DNA of 24,789 nucleotides from SZUA-430 sp044375275 (GCA_044375275.1 JBILMZ010000019.1:1-24789); one strand, 5' to 3'; shown: positions 13,977 to 22,527, numbered from the stretch's first letter. Numbers and translations are program-made. The notes: generated by a model from the sequence alone, not told the origin.

Positions 13977-15728
13977 ATGCGTTTGATTCTCGGGGCCCTG
14001 CTCGTTGCCGCTACGGCGGCGGCCGAGGCCTCTGCCGGTACAGCCATCGAATATGAGCTGTCGCCTGTCGTGGACGCGACGGGGCTGACGGCGCTTGAGG
14101 TGCAGATCCGTCTTGAAGGAGAAGAAGACGGTGACACGGTGCTCAACCTGCCGGGTGACTGGGGTGGCAAGGCCAAGCTCTATGAGTCCATCCGGGACCT
14201 GAAGATTGCCGGTGGTGATGTTGCCTCGCAGGCCGATCCTGCCAAGCGCGTGATCACGCACCGGCCCAGGGCCAAGCTGTTCATCAGCTATCGCGTCGTG
14301 CAGAACTGGCCGGGTGTGCCGACTGCCAGCGGCGCCAATGAATACCGCCCGATCATCCAGAAGACCTATTTCCATGTGCTCGGCAACGCGATCTTCGCGT
14401 CGCCTGAACGCGAAGACCAGCCGGATGCCACGTTCACCTACAAGGGTGGACCCAAGGGCTGGACGTTTGCATCGGACCTGGAGCATGCGAGCATGGGGCG
14501 TCGCCTTGTGCTCGGTGACATGCTTGAAAGCGTCATGGTGGGCGGCGACTTCAGGATCCTCCAGCGGGGCAAGGTCCGCCTGGCCCTTCGCGGCAAGTGG
14601 CCATTCAGTGACCAGTCCTTTCTTGAACGTCTCGGGCCGATCATCGAGTCCCATCACCGCTTCTGGAATGATGCAGCGGAACCGTTCCTGGTGACGGCCA
14701 TCCCCCTCGCCAGTGAACCGGGCAACGTTTCGTTGGGCGGTACGGGGCGTGATGATGCCTTCGCCTTCTTTGCGACAGACAATGCCGACAGTGCGATGCT
14801 GAACAAGCTGCTGGCGCATGAGCACCTGCATACCTGGATCCCCCGGCGGATCGGGACCATGCCGCAGCGCGATGAGGCAAGAGACTATTGGCTCTCGGAA
14901 GGGTTCACGGATTTCTACACGGCGCGGTTGCTGCTGAAGGACAAGATCTGGACGCTGAAGGAGTACGTTGATTCACTCAACGATGCGCTGCGTGACTATG
15001 CCTATTCGCCGCTGCGCACTGCACCCAACAGCAAGATCATCAGCGACTTCTGGACCGATCAGGATGCGCAGAAATTGCCCTACCTGCGCGGCCATCTGTT
15101 TGCGCACCTCATCGATCACATGCTGCGCCAGGACACCGAGGGTGAGCGGGACTTCGACGACATCATGATTGCCATGCGCGAGCGCGTGCGCGCGTTGGGC
15201 AGCGCCGAGCCGCCAATGGCGACAAGCATGTTTGCCGAAGAAATGAAGAAGGCCGAACTGGACATCGGCGACCTGATCGCGATGCACATTCGCGATGGCA
15301 AGCCAATCCTGCTGCCGGAAGACACGTTCGTGCCCTGTGGTGTCGTGGACACGAACAAGATTCCCGAGTTCGACCGGGGCTTTGATCCGGACAAGACGGC
15401 CGAAAACGGCAACGTCATCGTCGGCCTGCGCGAAGGGAGCAATGGCTACAAGGCCGGCCTTCGCAACGGCATGAAGATCGTGAAGCGTGAGAGCGGCAAG
15501 ACGGGCGACAGCCGCGTGCCGCTGGTCTATCGCGTGCTCGACAATGGCAAGGAGCGCGTGATCAGCTTCCTGCCTGAAGGGCAAAGGCGCGTGACGCTGC
15601 AGGAGCTGATCCTGGACGAGGACCTGAGCGAGAAGGACCGCAAGAACTGCGTTGCGCGCCTGTCAGGCATGCCGGGCTGGTTTACGTCCGGCATCTGGTC
15701 GAAGCTGAAGAAGTGGGTCACGTTCTGA
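13977..15728 (+). CDS. Secreted M61-type metallopeptidase
   Basis: A 583-aa exported protein started at MRLILGALLVAATAAAEASA, a clear signal peptide with cleavage likely after ASA; a GAGGG site sits seven bases upstream. The zinc motif is HEHLHTW (His281, Glu282, His285), and the third ligand is probably Glu308 in YWLSEGFTDFY, the spacing seen in M61 glycyl-aminopeptidase-type enzymes. A beta-rich N-terminal domain precedes the catalytic part, and a short PDZ-like stretch (VGLREGSNGYKAGLRNGMKI) lies near the C-terminus, as in other M61 proteins. It is monocistronic and divergent from the flavin monooxygenase gene. Substrate unknown; periplasmic peptide trimming is likely. Confidence 0.83.
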   Translation: MRLILGALLVAATAAAEASAGTAIEYELSPVVDATGLTALEVQIRLEGEEDGDTVLNLPGDWGGKAKLYESIRDLKIAGGDVASQADPAKRVITHRPRAKLFISYRVVQNWPGVPTASGANEYRPIIQKTYFHVLGNAIFASPEREDQPDATFTYKGGPKGWTFASDLEHASMGRRLVLGDMLESVMVGGDFRILQRGKVRLALRGKWPFSDQSFLERLGPIIESHHRFWNDAAEPFLVTAIPLASEPGNVSLGGTGRDDAFAFFATDNADSAMLNKLLAHEHLHTWIPRRIGTMPQRDEARDYWLSEGFTDFYTARLLLKDKIWTLKEYVDSLNDALRDYAYSPLRTAPNSKIISDFWTDQDAQKLPYLRGHLFAHLIDHMLRQDTEGERDFDDIMIAMRERVRALGSAEPPMATSMFAEEMKKAELDIGDLIAMHIRDGKPILLPEDTFVPCGVVDTNKIPEFDRGFDPDKTAENGNVIVGLREGSNGYKAGLRNGMKIVKRESGKTGDSRVPLVYRVLDNGKERVISFLPEGQRRVTLQELILDEDLSEKDRKNCVARLSGMPGWFTSGIWSKLKKWVTF

Positions 15729-15737
15729 ACGAGGCCG

Positions 15738-15754
15738 CTGACGCTACGTGTCAG
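15738..15754 (+). terminator. Weak hairpin after the M61 peptidase gene
   Basis: CTGAC and GTCAG pair around a short loop, with a possible G-U pair extending the stem to six, followed by TTTCGCTT. It lies ten bases past the peptidase stop, between two convergent genes, and covers the stop of the DUF423 gene. The stem is short and the T-run weak. Confidence 0.3.
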
Positions 15755-16131
15755 TTTCGCTTCAGGAAGAAGGCCCCGGCTGCAAACAGGACCCATCCCA
15801 GCATGAAGCTGGCGCCGCCGAGTGGGATCAGCGGCTTTGCCGCCGTTGCTTCAGGGCCGAAGGCGGCATAGATGCCACCGCAGAACAGGATGATGCCGAC
15901 AAGGAAAGCGGCGCCCGCAAGGTCGATGAGCAGCTTCCTGCCAAACTGAGCACTGACGATGCCCACGGCGATCAGGGCCAGCGCGTGCACGAAGTGCATC
16001 TCCCTCGCCGTATCGAGGATCTGGCGCACCACGGGCACGAACTCTCCCTTGAGGCCGTGACCTGTCGCGGCCGCGATTGCCAGGGCGGAGAGCATGCAGA
16101 GTGCTCCTGTGACCAGCCATAGACGATACAT
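15751..16131 (-). CDS. DUF423 family small membrane protein
   Basis: A 126-aa protein with four predicted membrane segments (residues about 3-22, 45-62, 68-88, 100-121). The pattern GALCMLSALAIAAATGHGLK at the N-terminus, MHFVHALALIAVG in the middle, and PLIPLGGASFMLGWVLFAAGAF at the end matches the DUF423/YgdD family. These are inner-membrane proteins with no established biochemical role. It is convergent with the peptidase gene and divergent from the next plus-strand unit, and appears to be its own transcription unit. Confidence 0.82.
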   Translation of the reverse strand: MYRLWLVTGALCMLSALAIAAATGHGLKGEFVPVVRQILDTAREMHFVHALALIAVGIVSAQFGRKLLIDLAGAAFLVGIILFCGGIYAAFGPEATAAKPLIPLGGASFMLGWVLFAAGAFFLKRN

Positions 16132-16227
16132 GTTTTGACCTTTTCAGAACGCCGGCTTTGTACCAGTATCGCGCCGCAAATGACAGGCGCATGGCTCAAA
16201 TGCGCGCTATGCGGAGGACGCCCCAAC

Positions 16228-17331
16228 ATGCTGACCAAGGCTGACGATTTCCCCATCCACCAGACAGCCGAACCGATTGCCTATGCGGGGACGGACAGGA
16301 ACTTCTACGACCGCTATTTCTTCAACGGATACTCTCCTGACGGTGCGGTGTTCTTCGCCGCGGCGCTGGGTGTCTATCCGGCGCTGAACGTCATGGATGG
16401 AGCATTCTGCGTCGTTGTCGATGGCGTGCAGCATAATCTGCGTGTCTCGCGCATCCTGCACATGGAGCGCATGGATACGCGCGTGGGGCCGCTTGCGGTC
16501 AGCGTCGTGGAGCCATTGCATTCCCTTCGCGTGCGCGTTGAACCGAACGAGCATGGCATCTCGGCGGATCTCGTTTTTACTTCGCGTGCCGCGGCGATCG
16601 AGGAGCCCCGCTTCACCTACCGGATCGGACCGCGGACGGTGATGGACTATACGCGCCTCACCCAGAACGGCTCCTATACCGGCTGGATCGATGTGAAGGG
16701 AAAGCGCATCGAGATCGACGAGAAGTTCCTTGGCACGCGCGATCGCTCCTGGGGCGTGCGCCCCGTCGGCGCTTCGGATTCCCAGGCTGTTGCGCCCGCG
16801 CGACCGCCGCAGTTCTACTGGCTGTGGGCGCCGATGAACTTCGATGACCGCATCACGCTGTTCCACAACAATGCCGACGAGACGGGCAAGCCCTGGAACA
16901 TGCATGCGGTGATGGCGCCGACCGCGTCGGGTGACGTGGATCACATGAAGTCATGCGACTCGAGCGTGACCTACAAGCCCGGCACGCGGCATGCCAGTGC
17001 CGCCACCATTTCCATGAACGACCAGCACGGGAACGCCTACACGATCGAGCTGAAGCCCAAGTGGAATTTCTTCATGAGCGGGCTGGGCTATACGCATCCG
17101 GAATGGGGACACGGTCGCCTGCATGGCGAACTGCGTGTGGGCTATGACTGCTACGAGACGTCGAAGGTCAACACGTCCGAGTTCCACTTCCTGCATGTGC
17201 AGGCGTTTTCCCACGCCACGCTGAAAGGGCCCAACGGTCTCGTGCGGGAGGGCCGTGGCGTGCTGGAGCAACTCGTGATCGGCGCCCACCAGCCGAGCGG
17301 TTTCAAGGGTCTCCAGGACATGGCGAAGTAG
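16228..17331 (+). CDS. Uncharacterised protein, beta-rich, possibly lipocalin/CrtC-like fold
   Basis: A 367-aa protein, started at MLTKADDFPIHQ with a GGAGG site ten bases upstream; an open frame from 16135 has none. No signal peptide or membrane segment is seen. Many alternating hydrophobic stretches and Trp/Tyr/Phe-rich motifs (FYDRYFFNGYSPDGAVFFAA, TYRIGPRTVMDYTRLTQNG, RDRSWGVRP, FYWLWAPMNFDD) suggest a two-part beta-barrel, as in AttH/CrtC-like proteins or the DUF7064/DUF7065 group; this is recalled likeness, not a match I could test. The next gene, a phosphotransferase, begins within ten bases, and this pairing suggests action on a shared, probably lipid-like, substrate. Confidence 0.6.
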   Translation: MLTKADDFPIHQTAEPIAYAGTDRNFYDRYFFNGYSPDGAVFFAAALGVYPALNVMDGAFCVVVDGVQHNLRVSRILHMERMDTRVGPLAVSVVEPLHSLRVRVEPNEHGISADLVFTSRAAAIEEPRFTYRIGPRTVMDYTRLTQNGSYTGWIDVKGKRIEIDEKFLGTRDRSWGVRPVGASDSQAVAPARPPQFYWLWAPMNFDDRITLFHNNADETGKPWNMHAVMAPTASGDVDHMKSCDSSVTYKPGTRHASAATISMNDQHGNAYTIELKPKWNFFMSGLGYTHPEWGHGRLHGELRVGYDCYETSKVNTSEFHFLHVQAFSHATLKGPNGLVREGRGVLEQLVIGAHQPSGFKGLQDMAK

Positions 17332-17340
17332 GTACCGGTG

Positions 17341-18369
17341 ATGAGTGCAGATATCGAACAGCGCATCATCAGGTTTCTTTCACATCAATGGCCGGATGAA
17401 GGAGAGATCTCGATCACGGCCCTTTCACGCATCCATGGGGGCGCCAGCCGCGAGACGTTTCGCGTTCGCGTGCAGATGGAGCGCGGTGGTGAGAAGGGTC
17501 TCATCTTTCGGCGCGATCCCGTCTCGACGCTGATCGAGACCGAGCGGGAAATCGAGTTTGCCGCCTATCGCAGTTTCCAGGGCAGCCATGTCCCCGTCCC
17601 CCGCGCGCTCATTCTCGAGCGCGGAACGGAATGGCTCGAGAGGCCGTTCTTTGTCATGGAGGAAGTTGAAGGCTGTTCCGCCGGCTCCATCCTTGCTTCC
17701 GATCCCTATGGACAGCATCGTCGGCGTATCGGCGAGCAGTTCCACACCATCCTGGGCAGGATCTCGGCGCAGGATGCAGGTTCGTCCGAGCTTGCCCGTC
17801 ATTCTCCCACCCCTGCTGCTGATGGCGCCTGGCGGGTTGAACTCGACAAGTGGACGAAGGTGATTGACGAGGACGAGCTTGAGCCGCAGCCCATTGCGCG
17901 TGCTGTCATCCGCTACCTTCGGGCCAATCCGCCACCGCCGGCGCAGAAACTCTCCATCGTTCATGGCGACTATCGAACCGGGAACTTCCTGTTTGATGGC
18001 ACGGGCACGATACGGGCGATTCTCGACTGGGAGATGGCTCATATCGGCGACCCGCTTGATGACCTTGCCTGGGCGCTCGATCCTCTGTGGTCTCCGGACC
18101 GGGAGAACCCCGGTGGCATGCTTCCGCGTGAGGAAGCGATCGCGATCTGGGAGAAGTCGAGTGGCCTGAAGGCCGATCCTCGGGCGCTTGCCTGGTGGAC
18201 GCTGTTTGCGTCGCTCAAGGGACTGGCCATCTGGATCTCCTCGGCGAAGGAATTCCAGGCCGGTGCGAATACGGACCCGGTGATGGCGTTCTCCGGTCTC
18301 TATTGCCTTCCATTCCATAACAAGCGCCTGGCGGACCTGCTGGCGCAGGCCAAGGGAGTGAGCGCATGA
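17341..18369 (+). CDS. APH-family phosphotransferase
   Basis: A 342-aa kinase-fold protein of the aminoglycoside-phosphotransferase superfamily, similar to the ACAD10/FadE36-type branch. The catalytic loop is IVHGDYRTGNFLFD (about 205-220) and the metal-binding Asp is in ILDWEMAHIGDPLDDLAW. The N-terminal lobe has the RIHGGASRETFRVRV glycine-rich strand. These enzymes phosphorylate small hydroxylated molecules; in the ACAD10 branch 4-hydroxy acyl-CoAs are substrates. No antibiotic resistance role is suggested. ATG at 17341, ten bases after the preceding stop; a GTG at 17338 is an alternative. The stop overlaps the next start by four bases. Confidence 0.83.
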   Translation: MSADIEQRIIRFLSHQWPDEGEISITALSRIHGGASRETFRVRVQMERGGEKGLIFRRDPVSTLIETEREIEFAAYRSFQGSHVPVPRALILERGTEWLERPFFVMEEVEGCSAGSILASDPYGQHRRRIGEQFHTILGRISAQDAGSSELARHSPTPAADGAWRVELDKWTKVIDEDELEPQPIARAVIRYLRANPPPPAQKLSIVHGDYRTGNFLFDGTGTIRAILDWEMAHIGDPLDDLAWALDPLWSPDRENPGGMLPREEAIAIWEKSSGLKADPRALAWWTLFASLKGLAIWISSAKEFQAGANTDPVMAFSGLYCLPFHNKRLADLLAQAKGVSA

Positions 18370-18800
18370 AACCCTCACCCGAACTTATCCTGAACCAGGC
18401 ATTTGCGAAGATCGCGATGGAGATGGGACCGGCCCTGCCGCCCGGCTATGGACAGGGTTCCGCAACCACAACTGCCGTGCTGTTGCTGATGGTTGCGCAG
18501 GAGTTCAACAGGGCGGCGGCGATCCGGAAAGCAGAGAATGACGCCATGCGCCTGCTGTTCAGGGAAGCTGCCGGGAAGACCGATGGCGCGCTGGGCGACA
18601 GGCTGAAAGCTGCGGGTGACGGGGAAGACAACGACATTACCGTTGCGGCGCTGGACAAGTCGAACGCCAGCCTGAAGACGCTGCTGATCGAGTTGCAGAC
18701 CGTGGCCGAGGACAGGAACGATACGGCTCTGGAGGCCCGCATCATCAGGATGATGCAGGCATGGGCCGCGGCGCGACTGGTTTTCCTGCCTGCGATGTAG
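18366..18800 (+). CDS. Uncharacterised small helical protein
   Basis: A 144-aa protein that is almost wholly helical, with no membrane segment or signal. I do not recognise a named family. The Gly/Pro stretch ALPPGYGQGSATTTAVLLLMVAQEFN near residues 20-45 precedes a long amphipathic helix region, and the C-terminus carries ALEARIIRMMQAWAAARLVF. It starts inside the phosphotransferase stop (ATGA), so it is translationally coupled and may be a partner or stabilising subunit of that kinase. Its reality rests on the tight overlap, full-length codon use typical of neighbours, and lack of a competing frame. Confidence 0.65.
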   Translation: MKPSPELILNQAFAKIAMEMGPALPPGYGQGSATTTAVLLLMVAQEFNRAAAIRKAENDAMRLLFREAAGKTDGALGDRLKAAGDGEDNDITVAALDKSNASLKTLLIELQTVAEDRNDTALEARIIRMMQAWAAARLVFLPAM

Positions 18801-18859
18801 TGGCTTTTGACGGGTTGCGACGACAGGGACGCTGTGCCGGCAAGGCTGGCCCGATAGAG

Positions 18860-18873
18860 TTGTGCCTGCACAA
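18860..18873. promoter_or_regulatory. Perfect inverted repeat TTGTGC-CT-GCACAA
   Basis: Two perfect 6-base arms flank a 2-base centre, 20 bases before the MFS transporter start. A compact dyad of this size near the start suggests a repressor site, but no promoter elements are clear around it, and no regulator is adjacent. Confidence 0.35.
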
Positions 18874-18893
18874 ATACTGGTTTCAGCCTGAAA

Positions 18894-20093
18894 ATGAACT
18901 TCGGCTTCCTTCCGCGACCGCATCCCGCGGCGGTGCGGTTCATCCCCTTTTACATCGGCGCCAATTTCATTGGCGGTGTGCATCTCCCGTTCTTTCCGGC
19001 ATGGCTCGAGAGTCGAGGGCTTGCGCCCGAGTCGATCGGCCTGCTGATGATGGTGATCGGGCTCGTGCGGGTTGTGACGGGGCCGGCCCTTGGCTTTCTG
19101 GCGGATGCCCGTGATGCGCGTCGCACGGCGGTGATTGTCCTGAGTGGCGGTGTCGTTCTGTCCTACGCCGGCTACGCTGTCCTCGGCGACATTGCCTTCA
19201 TCGTCCTTTTCTCGGTCACCGCCAGCATCTGCTTCTCGGCGGTGGGGCCGCTTGTGGAAGGCGTGACGCTCAAGACGGCCATTGCCGAGCGTTTCGACTA
19301 TGGGCGGGTGCGGTCGTTCGGTTCAGCAGCGTTCATCGTCATGAACTTTGCCAGCGGGGTTTACCTTGCCTCGCACGGGATCGACCATTTCCTCGAGATC
19401 CTCATCGGGTCCGCTGTGTTTGCCTTTGCAGCCGCGTGGCTGCTGCCGCATGAGGAGCGTGCGGTGCACCGTCCGCACCATCACAGCGTCTGGAAGGACA
19501 CGCGCGAGCTCATTCGCCAGCCCGCGTTCCTGGTCTTCCTGCTTGCAGCCGGGCTCGCGCAGTCCTGTCATGCCTTTTACTACAGCTTCGGCACGTTGAA
19601 CTGGAAGGCGCAAGGGTACAGCGTCGACCTGATTGGCGTGCTGTGGGGGCTGGGCGTCCTTGCCGAAATCATGCTGTTCAGCTTTTCCAACCGGGTGGTA
19701 GCCTGGATCGGTCCTGTCCGGCTTCTGGTGTTGGGGACGGCCAGCGGGCTGTTGCGCTGGACGCTCCTGTCCCTTGCGCCGCCGCTCTGGCTTCTGTTGC
19801 CATTGCAGTTTCTCCATGCGGGGACATTCGGCGCTGCGCATCTGGGCGCCATGCACTTTGTGGCACGTGCCGTCCCGGGACATCTCGTGGGCACGGCCCA
19901 AAGCATCTATGCGGCGGTGACCATCGGGGTCTTCATGTCGGTTGGCCAGTATGCGTCAGGTCACCTCTTCGCGGCCTTTGGTGCCCATGGTTACCTGCTC
20001 ATGGCTGCCATCAGTGCGTGCGCGATGGCGGCCTCGATTCTTCTGGGGAGACTGTGGCATGGCGGTATCCTGAAGACAGGTGTCCCAGCATAG
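18894..20093 (+). CDS. MFS transporter, HcaT/LacY-like
   Basis: A 399-aa integral membrane protein with about 12 hydrophobic segments. The opening RFIPFYIGANFIGGVHLPFFPAWLESRGL and the loop GFLADARDARR fit the MFS_1-like branch that includes phenylpropionate permease HcaT and nucleoside/lactose-type proton symporters. The central loop is short and His-rich (HRPHHHSVWKD). No ribosome site is obvious before the ATG at 18894, but the N-terminus matches the family start. Substrate unknown; HcaT likeness would allow aromatic or small organic acids. It lies 93 bases after the preceding unit and 53 before a VOC gene. Confidence 0.8.
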   Translation: MNFGFLPRPHPAAVRFIPFYIGANFIGGVHLPFFPAWLESRGLAPESIGLLMMVIGLVRVVTGPALGFLADARDARRTAVIVLSGGVVLSYAGYAVLGDIAFIVLFSVTASICFSAVGPLVEGVTLKTAIAERFDYGRVRSFGSAAFIVMNFASGVYLASHGIDHFLEILIGSAVFAFAAAWLLPHEERAVHRPHHHSVWKDTRELIRQPAFLVFLLAAGLAQSCHAFYYSFGTLNWKAQGYSVDLIGVLWGLGVLAEIMLFSFSNRVVAWIGPVRLLVLGTASGLLRWTLLSLAPPLWLLLPLQFLHAGTFGAAHLGAMHFVARAVPGHLVGTAQSIYAAVTIGVFMSVGQYASGHLFAAFGAHGYLLMAAISACAMAASILLGRLWHGGILKTGVPA

Positions 20094-20146
20094 ACGGGAT
20101 GCCGATATCTGGCTTAGCATAGGGCACCCGCAGGAGACCGACTGTA

Positions 20147-20686
20147 ATGGCCTACCACCATCTGGCGCTTGTCACGCGTGACATGAAAGCGACTGATCAT
20201 TTCTACCGAGAAATAATGGGATTTGACCTGAGGAAGGTCGAGATTGGACCGACACCTCAAGGTGGCTTTGCCAAGCACTTCTTTTATGAGATCGAGCCTG
20301 ATCGCTTCATCGCCTTCTGGGAGCTGCACGGTGAAGCTTTTGCCAATCTCCGGGAGACCGGGCTGTCGAAGGCCATGGGGTTGCCGGAGTGGGTCAACCA
20401 CATCTCGTTCCATTCCCCGACCGAAGAACACATGCGGCAGAAGCGCGACATGTGGCTGGCGGGCGGATGCGATGTGATGGAGATCGACCACAACTGGTGC
20501 AAGTCGGTCTATACGCGTGATCCGAACGGGACGATGGTCGAGTATTGTGTCACCGTTGGTGTGTTCACCGACGAAGACCGGGAGCTTGCGCTGAAGGCGG
20601 TGACGTCGAATGACCTGCCCGCGTCGCGCCCGCCGAAGTCCATCGTGATGCACCAGGCGAGCGAATACAGGCGCGCGGCAGAGTAG
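20147..20686 (+). CDS. VOC-family protein (glyoxalase/dioxygenase fold)
   Basis: A 179-aa vicinal-oxygen-chelate protein. An AGGAGA site nine bases upstream supports the ATG. Four potential metal ligands are placed as in this fold: His5 in YHHLALVTRDM, Glu59 in FIAFWELHG, His85 in WVNHISFHS and Glu132 in NGTMVEYCV. It is therefore likely an active metalloenzyme, either an extradiol-type or glyoxalase-type one, or a resistance protein; the reaction cannot be chosen. It may be co-transcribed with the MFS gene. A dyad follows its stop. Confidence 0.8.
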   Translation: MAYHHLALVTRDMKATDHFYREIMGFDLRKVEIGPTPQGGFAKHFFYEIEPDRFIAFWELHGEAFANLRETGLSKAMGLPEWVNHISFHSPTEEHMRQKRDMWLAGGCDVMEIDHNWCKSVYTRDPNGTMVEYCVTVGVFTDEDRELALKAVTSNDLPASRPPKSIVMHQASEYRRAAE

Positions 20687-20723
20687 GCAGGCATTGAGTA
20701 TGTTTTCCCGTTCAATCACCTGC
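20687..20723. repeat. Imperfect inverted repeat after the VOC gene
   Basis: GCAGG-c-ATTGA at 20687-20697 pairs with TCAAT-ca-CCTGC at 20712-20723 around a 14-base loop. It begins just past the VOC stop and lies 25 bases before the LuxR-type regulator start. No U-tract follows, so it is a weak terminator candidate; it could equally be an operator for the regulator next door. Confidence 0.35.
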
Positions 20724-20748
20724 AGATCCGGCAACATGATGGTTTCCC

Positions 20749-22527
20749 GTGAAGAGAGCTGACCAACGCAAGGAAGGCGTGTCTGCCACGACCGTGCTGG
20801 CTCTCGTGGAAGCACTCTATGCCTATGCCGAAAATCCGGCGCAGTGGAAGGACATCTCGGCGGCCATCGAGGCGTTGCCGGCCTCGCTGGACCCCGCCCG
20901 TGATCCCGAGGCCAAGGCGATCATGTCCCACGCGGAACGCGCGTGTGCGATGATTGATCGCCTCAATTCCGGACGTGCGGACCGTGCCGCCGATGGTGAC
21001 GCGTGGGACGCCGTGCTGCTGTCGTCAGAGGGGCAGGTGCGTGGTACTGCCGGGAAGATTGGCGCCCGTCTCAAACCGTTTCTTGCGTCGGCCCCTGTCG
21101 TCGGCAAGCCGATGGCCCTTCACCGCGAGGCGGGCAGGGTTTTCGAAACTGCATTTGCCACCGTGGGACGGGCCGATGATGCGTCGCTCGTGCCCTTTAC
21201 GCTGGGTTCGCCGGACGACAAGGTCTTCTGTTTCGGTGTTGTCCTCATGCGCGAGGCCTTTCCGTCGGGATTGGTGGCAGCGTTCGGGCTGCCCGAGGTC
21301 TGGACCGAGCCGCTTTTCGCGATGGTGCTGCTTTCGGCGCGTGACACGCATGCGGCGGGGCGCCTTGTACATCGCAACTTCGGCCTGACGACGGCCGAGT
21401 CGAGGCTGGCCGCGAAGCTGCTACAGGGGCGGCGCATCAGTGATGCGGCGGCTGATCTTGGCATGACGGCGAGTACCGCGCGCTGGCATCTGCGGAACAT
21501 CTTCTCAAAAACGGGGACACGACGACAGGCGGACCTGCTTCGCCTGCTCACGAATGCCTCGGAGTTTCCGGAGCACTCATCGCCCACGCAGTCCATGGCG
21601 CTGCCCGGCATCCCGCCGCGGCGGCTCGTGACGCTCGAGGACGGTCGACGTCTCTTCTACAGGGAGTATGGCGTGCCGCGTGGCCTGCCCGTGATCTATT
21701 TCCACTTCGGCCTGTCAGCGAGCATGCTTCCGCCAGCTGCGGCCGCGGCGGCGCTGAAAGCGGGCGTGCGCGTGATAGCCTTCGAGCGTCCGGGGTTTGG
21801 TCTGTCCGACGCGCGAAAGGACTATTCCCTCGAGGGCATCGCGAGCGATGTGGACGAGTTGCGCCGGGCGCTTGGCCTGACGCGTGTCGCGCTGTTCGGG
21901 GACGGCTATGGCGGAGGCTTTGCCGTGGCGGCGGCGCGACGCCTGGAAACCGGTGTCATTCGCCTGGCACTGCATGCGCCGAACCTGGGATGGCCCGCAA
22001 CGAATGGCGAGAACCGGAACGGTTTCTCGGTCATGTACAGTCAGCCTTGGATCATTCCGACGGCGGCGGAGATGCTGCGTCGGGGCCTGCGCATTCCCGT
22101 CATTCGTTCCTTGCTGGGCTATCTTGGCGAGAAGTCGCGATCGGATGCCAATCGGTTGTCCGATCCGGCGTTTTCGGCCTACCTTAACACCACGATCTTC
22201 GAGGTGCTCGAGCGCACGAGTGCGGGGCTTGCCTCCGAACTGATGATGTTCCGCAAGGGTGCGCGCTCGGATCCGGCGGGACTGAAGTGTCCCATTGCCG
22301 TCTGGCATGGCGACGAGAACGCGGTGGTGCCCCTGGCCGACAGCGTCGCTGACTTCGAAAATCATCCCATGGCGGAACTTCATGTGCTGAAGGGCGTGGG
22401 GCTCTATCTCCGCCAGCCGGCGTTTGAGGCGATCTTCAACTGGCTGGGTGGCCAAGATCTGCGGCGAGGCGGAATGAGGGAAGAGGGGCGCGCCGTGGAC
22501 GCGCCCGAGGGTTTGCTGACCGGCTAG
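20749..22527 (+). CDS. LuxR-type HTH regulator fused to a degenerate alpha/beta-hydrolase domain
   Basis: A 592-aa protein in three parts. Residues 1-205 have no named family I recognise. Residues about 207-268 form a LuxR/GerE DNA-binding domain (LTTAESRLAAKLLQG, then ASTARWHLRNIFSKTGTRRQADLLRLL). Residues about 290-567 form an alpha/beta-hydrolase fold (FERPGFGLSDAR is typical). All three catalytic positions look changed: the nucleophile elbow reads GDGYG with Gly386 where Ser belongs, the acid position in HGDENAVVP is Asn524, and the His position in KGVGLYLRQP is Leu552. The oxyanion motif HG is HF. A binding-only sensor is therefore likely. Start is a GTG; a GTG at 20779 after AAGGAAGG is an alternative. 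Confidence 0.85.
   Translation: MKRADQRKEGVSATTVLALVEALYAYAENPAQWKDISAAIEALPASLDPARDPEAKAIMSHAERACAMIDRLNSGRADRAADGDAWDAVLLSSEGQVRGTAGKIGARLKPFLASAPVVGKPMALHREAGRVFETAFATVGRADDASLVPFTLGSPDDKVFCFGVVLMREAFPSGLVAAFGLPEVWTEPLFAMVLLSARDTHAAGRLVHRNFGLTTAESRLAAKLLQGRRISDAAADLGMTASTARWHLRNIFSKTGTRRQADLLRLLTNASEFPEHSSPTQSMALPGIPPRRLVTLEDGRRLFYREYGVPRGLPVIYFHFGLSASMLPPAAAAAALKAGVRVIAFERPGFGLSDARKDYSLEGIASDVDELRRALGLTRVALFGDGYGGGFAVAAARRLETGVIRLALHAPNLGWPATNGENRNGFSVMYSQPWIIPTAAEMLRRGLRIPVIRSLLGYLGEKSRSDANRLSDPAFSAYLNTTIFEVLERTSAGLASELMMFRKGARSDPAGLKCPIAVWHGDENAVVPLADSVADFENHPMAELHVLKGVGLYLRQPAFEAIFNWLGGQDLRRGGMREEGRAVDAPEGLLTG

Noticed and set aside
17341..18369. Antibiotic resistance by the APH-type phosphotransferase
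   Set aside because: The protein matches the housekeeping ACAD10-like branch and sits in a metabolic unit; nothing points to drug phosphorylation.
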